A DNA stretch of 16,908 nt from an uncultured Paracoccaceae bacterium (lineage in GTDB: Bacteria; Pseudomonadota; Alphaproteobacteria; Rhodobacterales; Rhodobacteraceae). A program made the position numbers and the translations under genes. Positions within the stretch are counted from its first letter, which is position 1, and each line of letters starts with the position of its first letter. The stretch lies in the NCBI GenBank assembly GCA_913054485.1, contig CAJXHQ010000015.1, positions 1 through 16,908 of the forward strand. Direction: 5' to 3'. Positions 7,013 through 14,585 of the stretch are shown here, in pieces. Below the pieces are notes generated by a model, which was given only the letters and a program-made list of their open reading frames with translations, made no database searches and was not told the DNA's origin.

Positions 7013-7084
7013 ACTTTTATTCCGGTTTGAACTGCGAATGGCTGCTATTGTTATTTCGCAGGCGCTAATATCCGGTAAATGCAA

Positions 7085-7112
7085 TTTGGAGCATATTTTC
7101 CTCCGATTTAAT
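7085..7112 (+). promoter_or_regulatory. Possible promoter of the polysaccharide operon
   Basis: The spacer between the divergent OmpA-family and acyltransferase genes (7013-7175) is clearly more AT-rich than its surroundings. TTTAAT (7107-7112) matches the -10 consensus at 5 of 6 positions and has a weak TTTGGA (7085-7090) 16 bp upstream. Assigned by eye; the region could hold promoters for both directions. Confidence 0.25.
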
Positions 7113-7175
7113 TCATCAAATATTCAGGTCCGTCCGTCATCCGTAATTGCGTTACGAGTTTTTGTGAGTCTGTAA

Positions 7176-8306
7176 ATGGTGAACCCTGGTACCCGGCTGA
7201 TCTGGCTGGACGCCCTGCGCCTTTGCGCCGGCCTTTCGATGGTAGGGCTGCACGCCTCTGCCGATCCGGCGGGCCAGCCCTGGGCAGCCTACGTGGAGGT
7301 TGAGCGCATCGCGCCGATGCTGCTGCGTGCGGTCCTATATGTGGCCCGGACCGAGCTGTTCCTGATCATTTCTGTCTTTTTGCTGATCCTGGCGCTGGAG
7401 AAGCGCCCGCGCAGCTACGGCCAGGTGATCTGTCAGCAATCGCGCCGCCTGCTGGTTCCCTTTACCTTCTGGACGCTGTTTTATGCTTTTTACAGCCTGA
7501 ACAAGGCCCATGCCTTCGGATATGCCGAAAGCGCTTGGGCGGCGCTGGCTTCGCCGCGCGAATGGCCGGGGTTCCTGCTGCTCGGCAGCATAAAGTACCA
7601 CATGCATTTTATCCCGACGCTCTTCGGGATGCTCCTGCTCCTGCCGCTATATCGCACCGCCGCCCGGTTCCCGGTGCTGGGTCTGGGGCTGCTGCCTCTC
7701 CTTCTGATACGGCGCGAGCTGGACGGCGTCCTGTATGCGGAGCTTTGGGGGGCAGATATCCTTCCCTATCTCGCCCGCACAGTGAAGATCCTGACCTATG
7801 CGGGCTACGGTATGGCGGCGGCGGCCTTTTATACGGTCTGGACGCGCATGGGCCGCCGCGACCTGGCGCAATGGGCCGGGCCAGTGCTGCTGGCAGGCGG
7901 GCTGATGTTTGCAATGAAACTGGCCGCGGCTTGGAAAACCGTGGAGGCCGGCCAGTGGCCTTTCTCCTTCGCGCCGGGCTACTGGGCCGACTATCTGATG
8001 CCGGTGCTGCTTTTTGCGCTTTGCATGTGCCTGGGCCGCCGGCAATGGCCGCCGCTTCTGTCGCAGCTGGCGCCGTTTTCCTTCGGCATCTACCTTTGCC
8101 ATCCGATCTTTCTAGACCTCGGGGAAATCTGGTTGCGCGGTACAGACTGGGCTCCCATCTGGCAGATTCTGGCCAAGATCGCCTTTGCCCTTCCGGCCAC
8201 GGTGTTGCTGGTCTGGCTGATCTCCAGAACTCATGTGCTGGCCTGGACCATCGGGTTAGGGGATCTGCCGCGCCTGCGCCGGCGGCGGCCCTCGCAATCC
8301 GTTTGA
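7176..8306 (+). CDS. Acyltransferase family 3 (OafA-like) integral membrane protein
   Basis: This 376-residue protein has about ten hydrophobic helices and the marks of membrane O-acyltransferases. These are LIWLDALRLCAGLSMVGLHA in the first helix with the family histidine at 26, the cytoplasmic arginine pair followed by Pro in QSRRLLVPFTFW (88-99), and FSFGIYLCHPIFL in a late helix. Such enzymes move acetyl or similar groups from cytoplasmic acyl-CoA to a sugar at the outer face. As first gene of the run ending at 13743, it likely decorates the polymer made by the glycosyltransferase. The start has only a weak GTGAG at 7164-7168, and a GTG directly follows the ATG, so initiation may be inefficient. 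Donor and acceptor are not predictable from sequence. Confidence 0.85.
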   Translation: MVNPGTRLIWLDALRLCAGLSMVGLHASADPAGQPWAAYVEVERIAPMLLRAVLYVARTELFLIISVFLLILALEKRPRSYGQVICQQSRRLLVPFTFWTLFYAFYSLNKAHAFGYAESAWAALASPREWPGFLLLGSIKYHMHFIPTLFGMLLLLPLYRTAARFPVLGLGLLPLLLIRRELDGVLYAELWGADILPYLARTVKILTYAGYGMAAAAFYTVWTRMGRRDLAQWAGPVLLAGGLMFAMKLAAAWKTVEAGQWPFSFAPGYWADYLMPVLLFALCMCLGRRQWPPLLSQLAPFSFGIYLCHPIFLDLGEIWLRGTDWAPIWQILAKIAFALPATVLLVWLISRTHVLAWTIGLGDLPRLRRRRPSQSV

Positions 8307-8353
8307 TGACGACCTGTAAGACAACGTTTGAGTATCGAGTGAAGAGGTGAAAC

Positions 8354-8638
8354 ATGCTGCTGCGTGTCGATTACGTCAATGAAACCGCCATTTTACGCCT
8401 GGGTGCGTCGCGTCTGGGCGCCAATTTCTCCCGGCCCTTGCAGCGCTGTTTCTCGGGGCTCAGGTCCGAAGGCTGTGTAGCAGCCCTGGTTGACCTGTCG
8501 GGTGTAAAGGTGCTGACGGCCGCTGGTCTCGCCGCGCTCTACGAAGCTTACGGGACCTATTGCGAAGTGATGCAGATCGGCTTTTTCGGGGCTTCGGCCA
8601 AGGTGTTGAAGGTGATCGAGCGGCACGGGCTCGCCGGG
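8354..8638 (+). CDS. STAS domain, probable N-terminal part of a STAS-nucleotidyltransferase (frame breaks at about 8638)
   Basis: From ATG 8354, with GAGGTG in front, 95 codons encode a STAS (anti-sigma-factor-antagonist type) domain: LLRVDYVNETAILRLGA, then AALVDLSGVKVLTAAGLAAL and IERHGLAG. The last helix of the fold, VLPQFADIGRAMAE, lies in the next frame (reading GTG at 8638-8640) and leads without a stop into the nucleotidyltransferase. The nominal frame stays open to 9064, but after 8638 it encodes only Arg/Ser/Cys-rich shadow sequence. One extra G in the run at 8636-8638 would give a single fused protein. The usual phospho-acceptor motif D-S-S-G is T-A-A-G here, so the domain cannot be switched by SpoIIAB-type serine kinases. 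Its partner is unknown. Confidence 0.75.
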
Positions 8639-8670
8639 TGCTGCCGCAGTTTGCCGACATCGGGCGGGCC

Positions 8671-9840
8671 ATGGCGGAACCGCAGTTCCGCCGCCGCCAG
8701 CTGGCAGGGACAAAGGCGGTTGTGCTCTGCGCCGGAGAAGGCCGACGGATGCGCCCGCTCAGCACCGCAACACCGAAGCCGATGCTGGACCTGCTCGGCG
8801 TGCCGGTGGTGGAACGGCTGCTGGATCACCTCGGCAGTTTCGGGGTGCGGGATTTTTACCTCAACCCCGGCTATCTCGGTGATCAGCTGCACCGTCACTT
8901 CCGCAGCCGCGCCGCCCGCAGCATCTTCTTTGCCAATGAGGGCGGTTACGCGGAGGGCCGCTGGGACGGGGCCCCGATCGGGTCCGCCAGCACGCTGGCG
9001 CGGCTGCAGCGCCGGCACTCAGCATTTGACGGCGACTTCTTCGTGCTCTGCGGCGATGCGCTGATCGATCTGGATATGGCCGGCCTGATGCGTGCGCATA
9101 AGGACAGCGGTGCCGAGGTCACCATCTCGGCGGCCAAGGTGCCGCGTCAGGATATTCCGAAATACGGCATCCTGGATGTAAACCCGCAAGGCCGGGTGAT
9201 TTCTTTCCAGGAAAAACCCGCGGTGGAGGAGGCCCGGTCCTGCCTCGCCAGCACCGGTATCTACGTGTTCAGCCCGGCGGCTCTGCACCGGCTGCAGGAT
9301 GAGGAGGGTCTGGATATCGCCATCGACCTGCTGCCGCGCATCCTGGCGCGCGGCGGCCGCATCCAGGCGCACAGCCCGGAGTTCATCTGGGCCGACATCG
9401 GCAACCCGGCTGATTACTTTGCGGCTCTCCAACGGGGGCTCAGCGGCACTTTGCCCGGGGTAATGCCGGCCGGAGAAGAGGCCGCGCCGGGCGTCTGGCT
9501 GGCGCCGGGGGCAGAAGTTTCGCCGCGCGCGCGCATCTTGGGGCCCTGTTATGCCGGGCCGGGCGCGCGCATCCTTGCGGGGGCCGAGCTGCAGGGAAGC
9601 TGCGTGATCGGAGCGGACTGTGTGGTCGAGGGCAAGACACTGCTGCGTGACAGCATGCTGATGCCCGGCACGCAAGTATCCAGCGGGGTGTGGCTTGAAG
9701 CGCAGATCGCAGCTCCCGATTGGTCGCTCAGCTATGGTCAGCCGGTCTTCGGCGTGCCGAAGGCACCGCCAGTTACCGGCCTTGTCCCGGCGTCTGCCGC
9801 GGCAACGGGCAGCTGGGGCCGGATCTTTCAGGCGGGGTAG
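8671..9840 (+). CDS. Sugar-1-phosphate nucleotidyltransferase with left-handed beta-helix tail
   Basis: The protein carries the nucleotidyltransferase signature KAVVLCAGEGRRMRPLSTAT followed by PKPML, the metal-binding LCGDALIDLD, and PKYGILDVN with ISFQEKP. The C-terminus has hexapeptide-like turns (LAPGAEVSPRARILGPCYAG and following). This is the layout of mannose-1-phosphate guanylyltransferase/GCD1-type and glucose-1-phosphate uridylyltransferase relatives, so it should make an NDP-sugar for the downstream glycosyltransferase. Whether this is UDP-glucose or GDP-mannose cannot be told by eye. ATG 8671 is the best independent start (389 residues) but has only a poor GGGCGGG in front. Upstream in the same frame the sequence completes the STAS fold, so the native form was probably a fusion starting at 8354. 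An ATG at 8560 lies inside STAS coding in another frame. The next gene starts 4 nt after the stop. Confidence 0.85.
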   Translation: MAEPQFRRRQLAGTKAVVLCAGEGRRMRPLSTATPKPMLDLLGVPVVERLLDHLGSFGVRDFYLNPGYLGDQLHRHFRSRAARSIFFANEGGYAEGRWDGAPIGSASTLARLQRRHSAFDGDFFVLCGDALIDLDMAGLMRAHKDSGAEVTISAAKVPRQDIPKYGILDVNPQGRVISFQEKPAVEEARSCLASTGIYVFSPAALHRLQDEEGLDIAIDLLPRILARGGRIQAHSPEFIWADIGNPADYFAALQRGLSGTLPGVMPAGEEAAPGVWLAPGAEVSPRARILGPCYAGPGARILAGAELQGSCVIGADCVVEGKTLLRDSMLMPGTQVSSGVWLEAQIAAPDWSLSYGQPVFGVPKAPPVTGLVPASAAATGSWGRIFQAG

Positions 9841-9844
9841 GGCG

Positions 9845-10603
9845 ATGCGTGTTGCAGTTCTCGGATGTCTGGCCGGAGCATTCCTCGCCGCCAGCCCGGT
9901 ATCGGCGCAGGAGGAGAACCGGTTCTGGATTCTATGGGAGCGGGTGGAGCGGGCCGGCACCGGCTGCCCGGACAACCCGCTGTGCCTGACCCGGCGCAAC
10001 TACACCAGCCGCCTGTTCGAAAACGCGGATCTGGAGACCATGTACCGGCTGTTCGGGATGATGGACGGCTCGGCCCTGGCCAAGGGGCGGCTGGCCGAAC
10101 ATCCCGACGCACCGCGCATCTGCCAGCACAATGATGCCGAAGTGCTTTTGGGCTTTGATCCCGAACGCCTGCCCAAGGTGGAAAAGATCGAGGTGCTGCG
10201 CGGGCTTGCGGGCATCAGCTTCAACCTGCGCAGCCTGAAACCGCCTCCGGGCCATTCCAGCGACTTCGGCCGCAAGCTGCATTTGCGGTTTGAGCAGAAG
10301 ATCAAAGCCGCGGGCATCCCGGTCATCCCGGAGCATCAGCTGAGCGCTACGCCGGGCCAACCGGTGCTGAACATCTTCTTTTCACACAACGATTTTAACG
10401 GCGACTGCGAGTATGAATACTCTGTCTTTGCCAGCCTCAGCCAGACGGTGCTTCTGTCGCGCGACCTGCGCATCAAAGTGAGCGCGGGCGTCTGGTCGTT
10501 CTCCACCGGCTCGAAATCTGATGGCCACCGCGGCAATGAGGCGGATGCGATCCTCAGTGTGGCGGACCGGTTCATCGAAGACTTCCGCCTCGTGAACCCC
10601 TGA
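9845..10603 (+). CDS. Exported protein of unknown function in polysaccharide operon
   Basis: I do not recognise this family. From ATG 9845 it encodes 252 residues with a signal peptide (MRVAVLGCLAGAFLAASPVSA, cut before QEENR). The mature protein begins with FWILWERVERAGTGCPDNPLC, a possible disulfide loop. The second half (about residues 120-252) has alternating hydrophobic patterns such as LHLRFEQKIKAAGIPVI, PVLNIFFSHNDFN and ADRFIEDFRLVN. These suggest a small alpha/beta periplasmic domain, somewhat like LptE- or DUF4136-type folds, but the resemblance is weak. It lies 4 nt after the nucleotidyltransferase and 10 nt before the glycosyltransferase, so it is surely co-translated with them. 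A periplasmic helper of polymer export is the simplest guess. The longer frame from 9695 lies inside the previous gene. Confidence 0.75.
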   Translation: MRVAVLGCLAGAFLAASPVSAQEENRFWILWERVERAGTGCPDNPLCLTRRNYTSRLFENADLETMYRLFGMMDGSALAKGRLAEHPDAPRICQHNDAEVLLGFDPERLPKVEKIEVLRGLAGISFNLRSLKPPPGHSSDFGRKLHLRFEQKIKAAGIPVIPEHQLSATPGQPVLNIFFSHNDFNGDCEYEYSVFASLSQTVLLSRDLRIKVSAGVWSFSTGSKSDGHRGNEADAILSVADRFIEDFRLVNP

Positions 10604-10613
10604 GAACGGCCCT

Positions 10614-12452
10614 TTGAAGAAAGCTGATCTGACCATGGCGCAGCCCTATTTCACCCGTTTTGAGCACCGCCGCCCGCCCGGTTTTCCGCCGCTGGGCCGC
10701 CGCCGGGCAGCGCTTTGGCATTTCCTCGCCGGGGTCACAATTGCGCTGGGCGCATGGTATCTGCACTGGCGCTGGACCGGGTCACTCAACCCCGATGCCC
10801 CGGTGTTTTCCGCCGTCATCGCCGCGGCCGAGACCCTGTGCTTCATCGGCACGCTGATTTTCTTCCATGACATCTGGGACGAAGGGGACACGCCGCCAAC
10901 GGCCCCGCCTGCCACCCGGGCAGAGGCGGGGCTGGACCCGGGCGGCGGGCGGGAGGAAATCCTGACCGACATTTTCATCACCACTTTTGATGAGGACATT
11001 AGCACTGTTGCGCCTTCGGTACGCGATGCGCAGGCGGTGCGGGCGCCCAAAGGGGTGCGTAAGGCGGTCTATATTCTGGATGATGGCAACAGGCCTGAAT
11101 TTGCGGCGCTCGCCCGGCAGCTGGGTGCGGGCTATCTGTCCCGGACGACCAATGAGGGCTTCAAGGCCGGCAATCTGCGCAACGCGCTCTTTGCCACCAA
11201 TGGTGATTTCGTGGTGATCTGCGATGCGGACACCCGGCTGTTTCCGGCCTTCCTGGAGAATACCCTGGGCTATTTCCGCGACCCGAAGGTGGCCTGGGTT
11301 CAGACCCCTCATTGGTTCTACGACATTCCCGGGGGTGTGCCCTGGCAGGACTGGCTGCCCCGCCGCCTTGGCGGCCGTGCCGCCGCGTGGGCGGGCGGCC
11401 CATTGGCATGGCTGACAGGCCGGCAGCGTGTCGGGGCGGATCCGTTTCTTTCGGACCCGGCGCTGTTCTTCGACGTGATCCAGCGCCGCCGCAACCGCCA
11501 CGGGGCCTCCTTTTGCTGCGGGGCGGGCTCCGTTCACCGGCGCGAAGCGGTTTTTGGCGCGGCGCTGAAGCGCAAGTCCGCCGCAGTATATGCGCAGTGC
11601 AAGCGGCTGGGCAGCAGCCGGCCTGCGCCATTGATGAAACTGGTAGAGCTGGAGCCGTACAAGTTCCATGTCTCTGAAGACATCTATACGTCGATCCTGT
11701 TGCAATCGGATGCGCAGGAGGGCTGGATCTCGGTCTATCATCCGCAGGTCGAAAGCCGCATGCTGTCCCCCTGGGGCATGCACGCCTGGGCGGCGCAGAA
11801 GCTGAAATATGCGGGCGGCACCTTTGACATCATGCTCAACGACAACCCGCTGCGCCGCAAGGGGCTGCCGTCTGCGGCCAAGCTGCACTACCTTGCAACC
11901 TTCTGGTCCTATCTTACAGTTTTCTGGACGTCGGTTCTGCTGATGGCGCCGGTCTTTTCTCTGTTGACCGGCCTGGCGCCGGTGGAGGCCTATTCGCGCG
12001 AATTTTTCGCCCGCTTCCTGCCGGTTATCCTGGCCAATGAGCTGGCCGTGATGGCAGGCTGCAAGGGACATGCGGTGCAGCCTGGGCGCATTCTCAGCGT
12101 GGCAACCCTGCATATCCAGCTGCGGGCCTTCTGGCTGGTGCTGCGCGGCCGCCGCCCGTCCTTTCCGCCCACGCCCAAGACGCCGCTGCTGAACGGAGGC
12201 ATGCGCTACGCCGGGGCCAGCCTGGCGATGCTGGCGGTCATGGCGGCTGCGGCAGTGTGGGGCGGGGTGCAGTCCTGGCTGGGCACGCCCGGCTACGGGC
12301 TGCCCTTCCTGACAGTCAATCTGTTCTGGCTCGGCTGGAACATGTTCGCCGTGGGCCGTGTGGTGCGCGCGGCCCTCTGGCGTCCGCCGTTGGATGCCAC
12401 ACCCGGAACCCAGACCAAGGAGGCCGCCGATGCAGCCCTTGCAAAAGCCTGA
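10614..12452 (+). CDS. Processive family 2 glycosyltransferase, cellulose-synthase-like
   Basis: The 612-residue inner-membrane protein should polymerise an NDP-sugar into a beta-linked glycan and thread it through the membrane. Two N-terminal helices (about 34-52 and 66-84) precede a GT-A catalytic domain with DDG (156-158), DAD (204-206), SED (354-356, in place of TED) and QKLKY (395-399, in place of Q(Q/R)xRW). Hydrophobic helices follow at about 428-455, 470-480, 533-552 and 562-582. There is no PilZ domain, so direct c-di-GMP activation as in BcsA is not expected. The TTG at 10614 is the first start; ATG 10635 (605 residues) is equally plausible because neither has a strong Shine-Dalgarno sequence. 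The product could be cellulose, curdlan-like or mixed-linkage glucan; the GH16 gene nearby favours a beta-1,3-containing glucan. It overlaps the next gene by 23 nt. Confidence 0.88.
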   Translation: MKKADLTMAQPYFTRFEHRRPPGFPPLGRRRAALWHFLAGVTIALGAWYLHWRWTGSLNPDAPVFSAVIAAAETLCFIGTLIFFHDIWDEGDTPPTAPPATRAEAGLDPGGGREEILTDIFITTFDEDISTVAPSVRDAQAVRAPKGVRKAVYILDDGNRPEFAALARQLGAGYLSRTTNEGFKAGNLRNALFATNGDFVVICDADTRLFPAFLENTLGYFRDPKVAWVQTPHWFYDIPGGVPWQDWLPRRLGGRAAAWAGGPLAWLTGRQRVGADPFLSDPALFFDVIQRRRNRHGASFCCGAGSVHRREAVFGAALKRKSAAVYAQCKRLGSSRPAPLMKLVELEPYKFHVSEDIYTSILLQSDAQEGWISVYHPQVESRMLSPWGMHAWAAQKLKYAGGTFDIMLNDNPLRRKGLPSAAKLHYLATFWSYLTVFWTSVLLMAPVFSLLTGLAPVEAYSREFFARFLPVILANELAVMAGCKGHAVQPGRILSVATLHIQLRAFWLVLRGRRPSFPPTPKTPLLNGGMRYAGASLAMLAVMAAAAVWGGVQSWLGTPGYGLPFLTVNLFWLGWNMFAVGRVVRAALWRPPLDATPGTQTKEAADAALAKA

Positions 12453-13743
12453 CCGCAACAACCGCTCCAGCGTGATCTTCCTGGCTGGTCTTTTTGCTGC
12501 CGCCGCCGCGGCGGTATCGCTTGACGGGGCCGGGGCGTTCCTGTCGTCGGCTTCGCGTGCGCAGGTGGATTATGAAACCGCATTGCAGCCTGCCGCACCT
12601 GCCGCACTCAGCGCGGCGGATTGGCACGCGGCCCGCGTTGCCTGGCGCTACTTCGAACAGAATTACCAGCCCGCCTCGGGCCTGGTGGATTCCGTGGCCG
12701 GTTTCCCCTCGGGCACGCTATGGGATCAGGGATCATACCTGCACGCGCTCAATGCCGCGGCCGGTATCGGGCTGATACCGGATGAGGTCTTTGGGGCCCG
12801 CGTCGAGGCTCTGCTGGGCGGTCTGTCACGGCTGGAGCTTTTCGAGGGCATGCTGCCCAATAAGGTCTATCATTCTCAGACGCTGAAGATGGTGGACTAT
12901 CAGAACAATGAAACGCCCGAAGGCGTTGGCTGGTCGGCATTGGACATTGCCCGGATGCTGCTTGCGCTGCGGGTGCTGGAGTACCGCCACCCGCGTTACG
13001 GCGCCAAGGTGCGCGAGGTGATCTCGGGCTGGCAGCTGGTGGCCATGGCCGACCGCGGCGAGCTGTTCGGCGCGGCCCGCGAAGGCGGAGAGACGGAATA
13101 TCTGCAGGAAGGCCGGATCGGCTATGAGCAATACGGCGCCCGGGCCGCCGTCCTCTGGGGGCTGGACGCGCTGGATGCGGCTTCGGCGAGCCGGATCCTG
13201 CGCTGGGAAAACGTCTCTGGCGTGGACATTGCGGCTGACCGGCGCACCAGCAGCGCTTTCCAAGCCGTCACCCCGGCCCTGAGCGAGCCCTATTTCCTGC
13301 ACGGGCTGGAAATGGGTCTCAGCGGTGAGACCCGTGTGCTTGCAGGGAGGATCTACGAGGCCCAGGAGAACCGTTACCGCCGGGAAGGCCAGCTTACCAT
13401 GGTGAGCGAGGATAATATCGATCAGGCACCCTATTTCCTTTACTCTTCGGTCTTCGCCAACGGCACCGATTGGGCAGTGGTGAACGAGGACGGCAAGCAG
13501 TTTCCCGAATTGCGCACCGTCAGCCTGAAGGCGGCCTATGCCTGGGATGCGCTGTACCGGACAGAGTACACCCAGACCGTTCGCAACGCGCTGGCTGGTC
13601 TGGAGACTGCAGGCGGCTGGGCGGCCGGGCAGTATGAGGCAACCGGCGAGGTGAACTCTGCACTCACGCTAAACACCAACGCGGTGGTGCTGGAGGCGGT
13701 GCATTACATGGCAAACGGGCCGCTTTGGTCTTACCGGGGCTGA
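12430..13743 (+). CDS. Membrane-anchored DUF3131 protein (alpha/alpha-barrel glucoamylase-like)
   Basis: ATG 12430 has a strong AAGGAGG at 12418-12424 and lies inside the end of the glycosyltransferase gene. The 437-residue product has one N-terminal helix (about 13-31), an uncleaved anchor or signal peptide, and then an exported domain. AWRYFEQNYQ, GLVDSVAGFPSGTLWDQGSY and LNAAAGIGLI are typical of DUF3131. Repeated helical pairs such as VGWSALDIARMLLALRVLEY and LTLNTNAVVLEAVHYMANG suggest an (alpha/alpha)6 barrel. Fixed pairing with the synthase suggests the role that the glucanase BcsZ plays in cellulose operons: trimming or guiding the nascent chain in the periplasm. Catalytic residues are not established. 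It is the last gene of the plus-strand operon. Confidence 0.82.
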   Translation: MQPLQKPDRNNRSSVIFLAGLFAAAAAAVSLDGAGAFLSSASRAQVDYETALQPAAPAALSAADWHAARVAWRYFEQNYQPASGLVDSVAGFPSGTLWDQGSYLHALNAAAGIGLIPDEVFGARVEALLGGLSRLELFEGMLPNKVYHSQTLKMVDYQNNETPEGVGWSALDIARMLLALRVLEYRHPRYGAKVREVISGWQLVAMADRGELFGAAREGGETEYLQEGRIGYEQYGARAAVLWGLDALDAASASRILRWENVSGVDIAADRRTSSAFQAVTPALSEPYFLHGLEMGLSGETRVLAGRIYEAQENRYRREGQLTMVSEDNIDQAPYFLYSSVFANGTDWAVVNEDGKQFPELRTVSLKAAYAWDALYRTEYTQTVRNALAGLETAGGWAAGQYEATGEVNSALTLNTNAVVLEAVHYMANGPLWSYRG

Positions 13744-13744
13744 G

Positions 13745-13775
13745 ACCGCAAGAAAAGTGGCAGGCGATTCCTGCC
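13745..13775 (-). terminator. Intrinsic terminator between converging operons
   Basis: On the minus strand, GGCAGG-AATCG-CCTGCC forms a 6-bp stem with a 5-nt loop (13775-13759), followed by ACTTTTCTT. It fits a Rho-independent terminator for the CsgG-like gene's transcript, about 85 bp after its stop. Read the other way it could also slow transcripts from the DUF3131 side. The rest of the 116-bp gap is GC-rich and holds no gene. Confidence 0.5.
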
Positions 13776-13859
13776 GGCGGGGACATAAACCCGGCCGCCC
13801 CGGGGCAGCCTGTTCTCGATGAGTGCGGCCGCTTCAGCCCAGCTGTTCCTGGATGAGGT

Positions 13860-14585
13860 CTAAAGGTTCTGATAGTTGTCATCACAGGTGCCCAGCTGCT
13901 TGCAGGTCGGCATCGGCGATCCAGAGGGCTGCGGCTCGCGGGCCGGTGCCGCAGCAGGCGCAGGTGCCGGAAACGCGGGAGCAGATGAAGCCGGAGCGGA
14001 GGTGGCCGCAGCCGGAGCAGCGGCGGCTGGTGCCGCTGCCGGGGCCGATTGCATCAGTGCGGGGCCGGACGGGATACCGCCAGTCTGCTCTTTCAGGCGG
14101 CGGATCAAATCATAATCGACGGTGCCGGAAGGCAGTATGTTCTGCTCCGCCTGAAAGGTGCTGATGGCGCGCCGGGTTGCCGCATCCAGTTCGCCGGTTG
14201 GTGTGCCGGACAGCCGGCCGAGCGCGATCAGCATCACCTGCGCCTGATGAGTGGCCTGTTTGGGATTGCTGCGGACAAGTGCCCGTTCAGCCTTCTCTTC
14301 GGTCTTTGCATCGGTGGCCGGGTGCTCAAGGCAGGTCCAATAAGGGACTCCGGCATGCCTGCCCAGTAGCTCGATCACCCCCAGTTCCACCAGATTGCGG
14401 ACCGCCTGGCTTTCGCTCTCCACACGTTCGATCGTCAGCGGGATGGTCAGCGCGGCGTTGTCAATAATGCCGATTGCCGTTCCCTTGATGCCGCGCTGCA
14501 CCACCACCATGGAATTGGCGACCGATGCACCGGGCAAAACCCGGCGGCTGGGGTATTGCACCAGATGCAAATCGAGGGAGATCAC
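13860..14585 (-). CDS. Downstream fragment: end of CsgG-like domain plus peptidoglycan-binding domain
   Basis: This open frame starts at GTG 14585, whose GTGA overlaps the TGA of the upstream fragment, and encodes 241 residues. Residues 1-85 (SLDLHLVQYPSRRVLPGAS, then ESQAVRNLVELGVIELLG) are the second half of a CsgG/HfaB-like domain, not a natural protein start. Residues about 113-166 match the peptidoglycan-binding-1 pattern: QAQVMLIALGRLSGTPTGEL, DAATRRAISTFQAEQNILPS, then GTVDYDLI. An Ala/Pro-rich linker covers about 180-217, and the end contains CKQLGTCDDNYQNL. If translated alone by stop-start coupling it would have no signal peptide and stay in the cytoplasm, which makes little sense for a wall-binding domain. 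I therefore favour a broken or recoded single gene. Confidence 0.6.
   Translation of the reverse strand: MISLDLHLVQYPSRRVLPGASVANSMVVVQRGIKGTAIGIIDNAALTIPLTIERVESESQAVRNLVELGVIELLGRHAGVPYWTCLEHPATDAKTEEKAERALVRSNPKQATHQAQVMLIALGRLSGTPTGELDAATRRAISTFQAEQNILPSGTVDYDLIRRLKEQTGGIPSGPALMQSAPAAAPAAAAPAAATSAPASSAPAFPAPAPAAAPAREPQPSGSPMPTCKQLGTCDDNYQNL
13935..14048 (-). repeat. Ala/Pro-rich low-complexity linker coding region
   Basis: About 38 codons encode almost only Ala, Pro and Ser (APAAAPAAAAPAAATSAPAS and onward), seen as imperfect GCAGCCGGxGC-type repeats. Such linkers often span the periplasm between a wall-binding domain and a membrane-anchored part. It is a place where slippage could occur. 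Confidence 0.7.

Noticed and set aside
8630..8645. Programmed -1 frameshift at GCCGGGTGC
   Set aside because: There is no X-XXY-YYZ slippery heptamer and no obvious Shine-Dalgarno stimulator or pseudoknot at the right distance. A missing base is more likely, though recoding is not excluded.
8560..8670. Nucleotidyltransferase start at ATG 8560
   Set aside because: The extra N-terminal residues (MRSDADRLFRGFGQ...) are an out-of-frame reading of the STAS domain and show no conserved character.
13823..14164. Plus-strand open frames opposite the CsgG-like gene, including a Gly/Ala-rich one
   Set aside because: They mirror the Ala/Pro linker and peptidoglycan-binding codons and lack any signal or domain.
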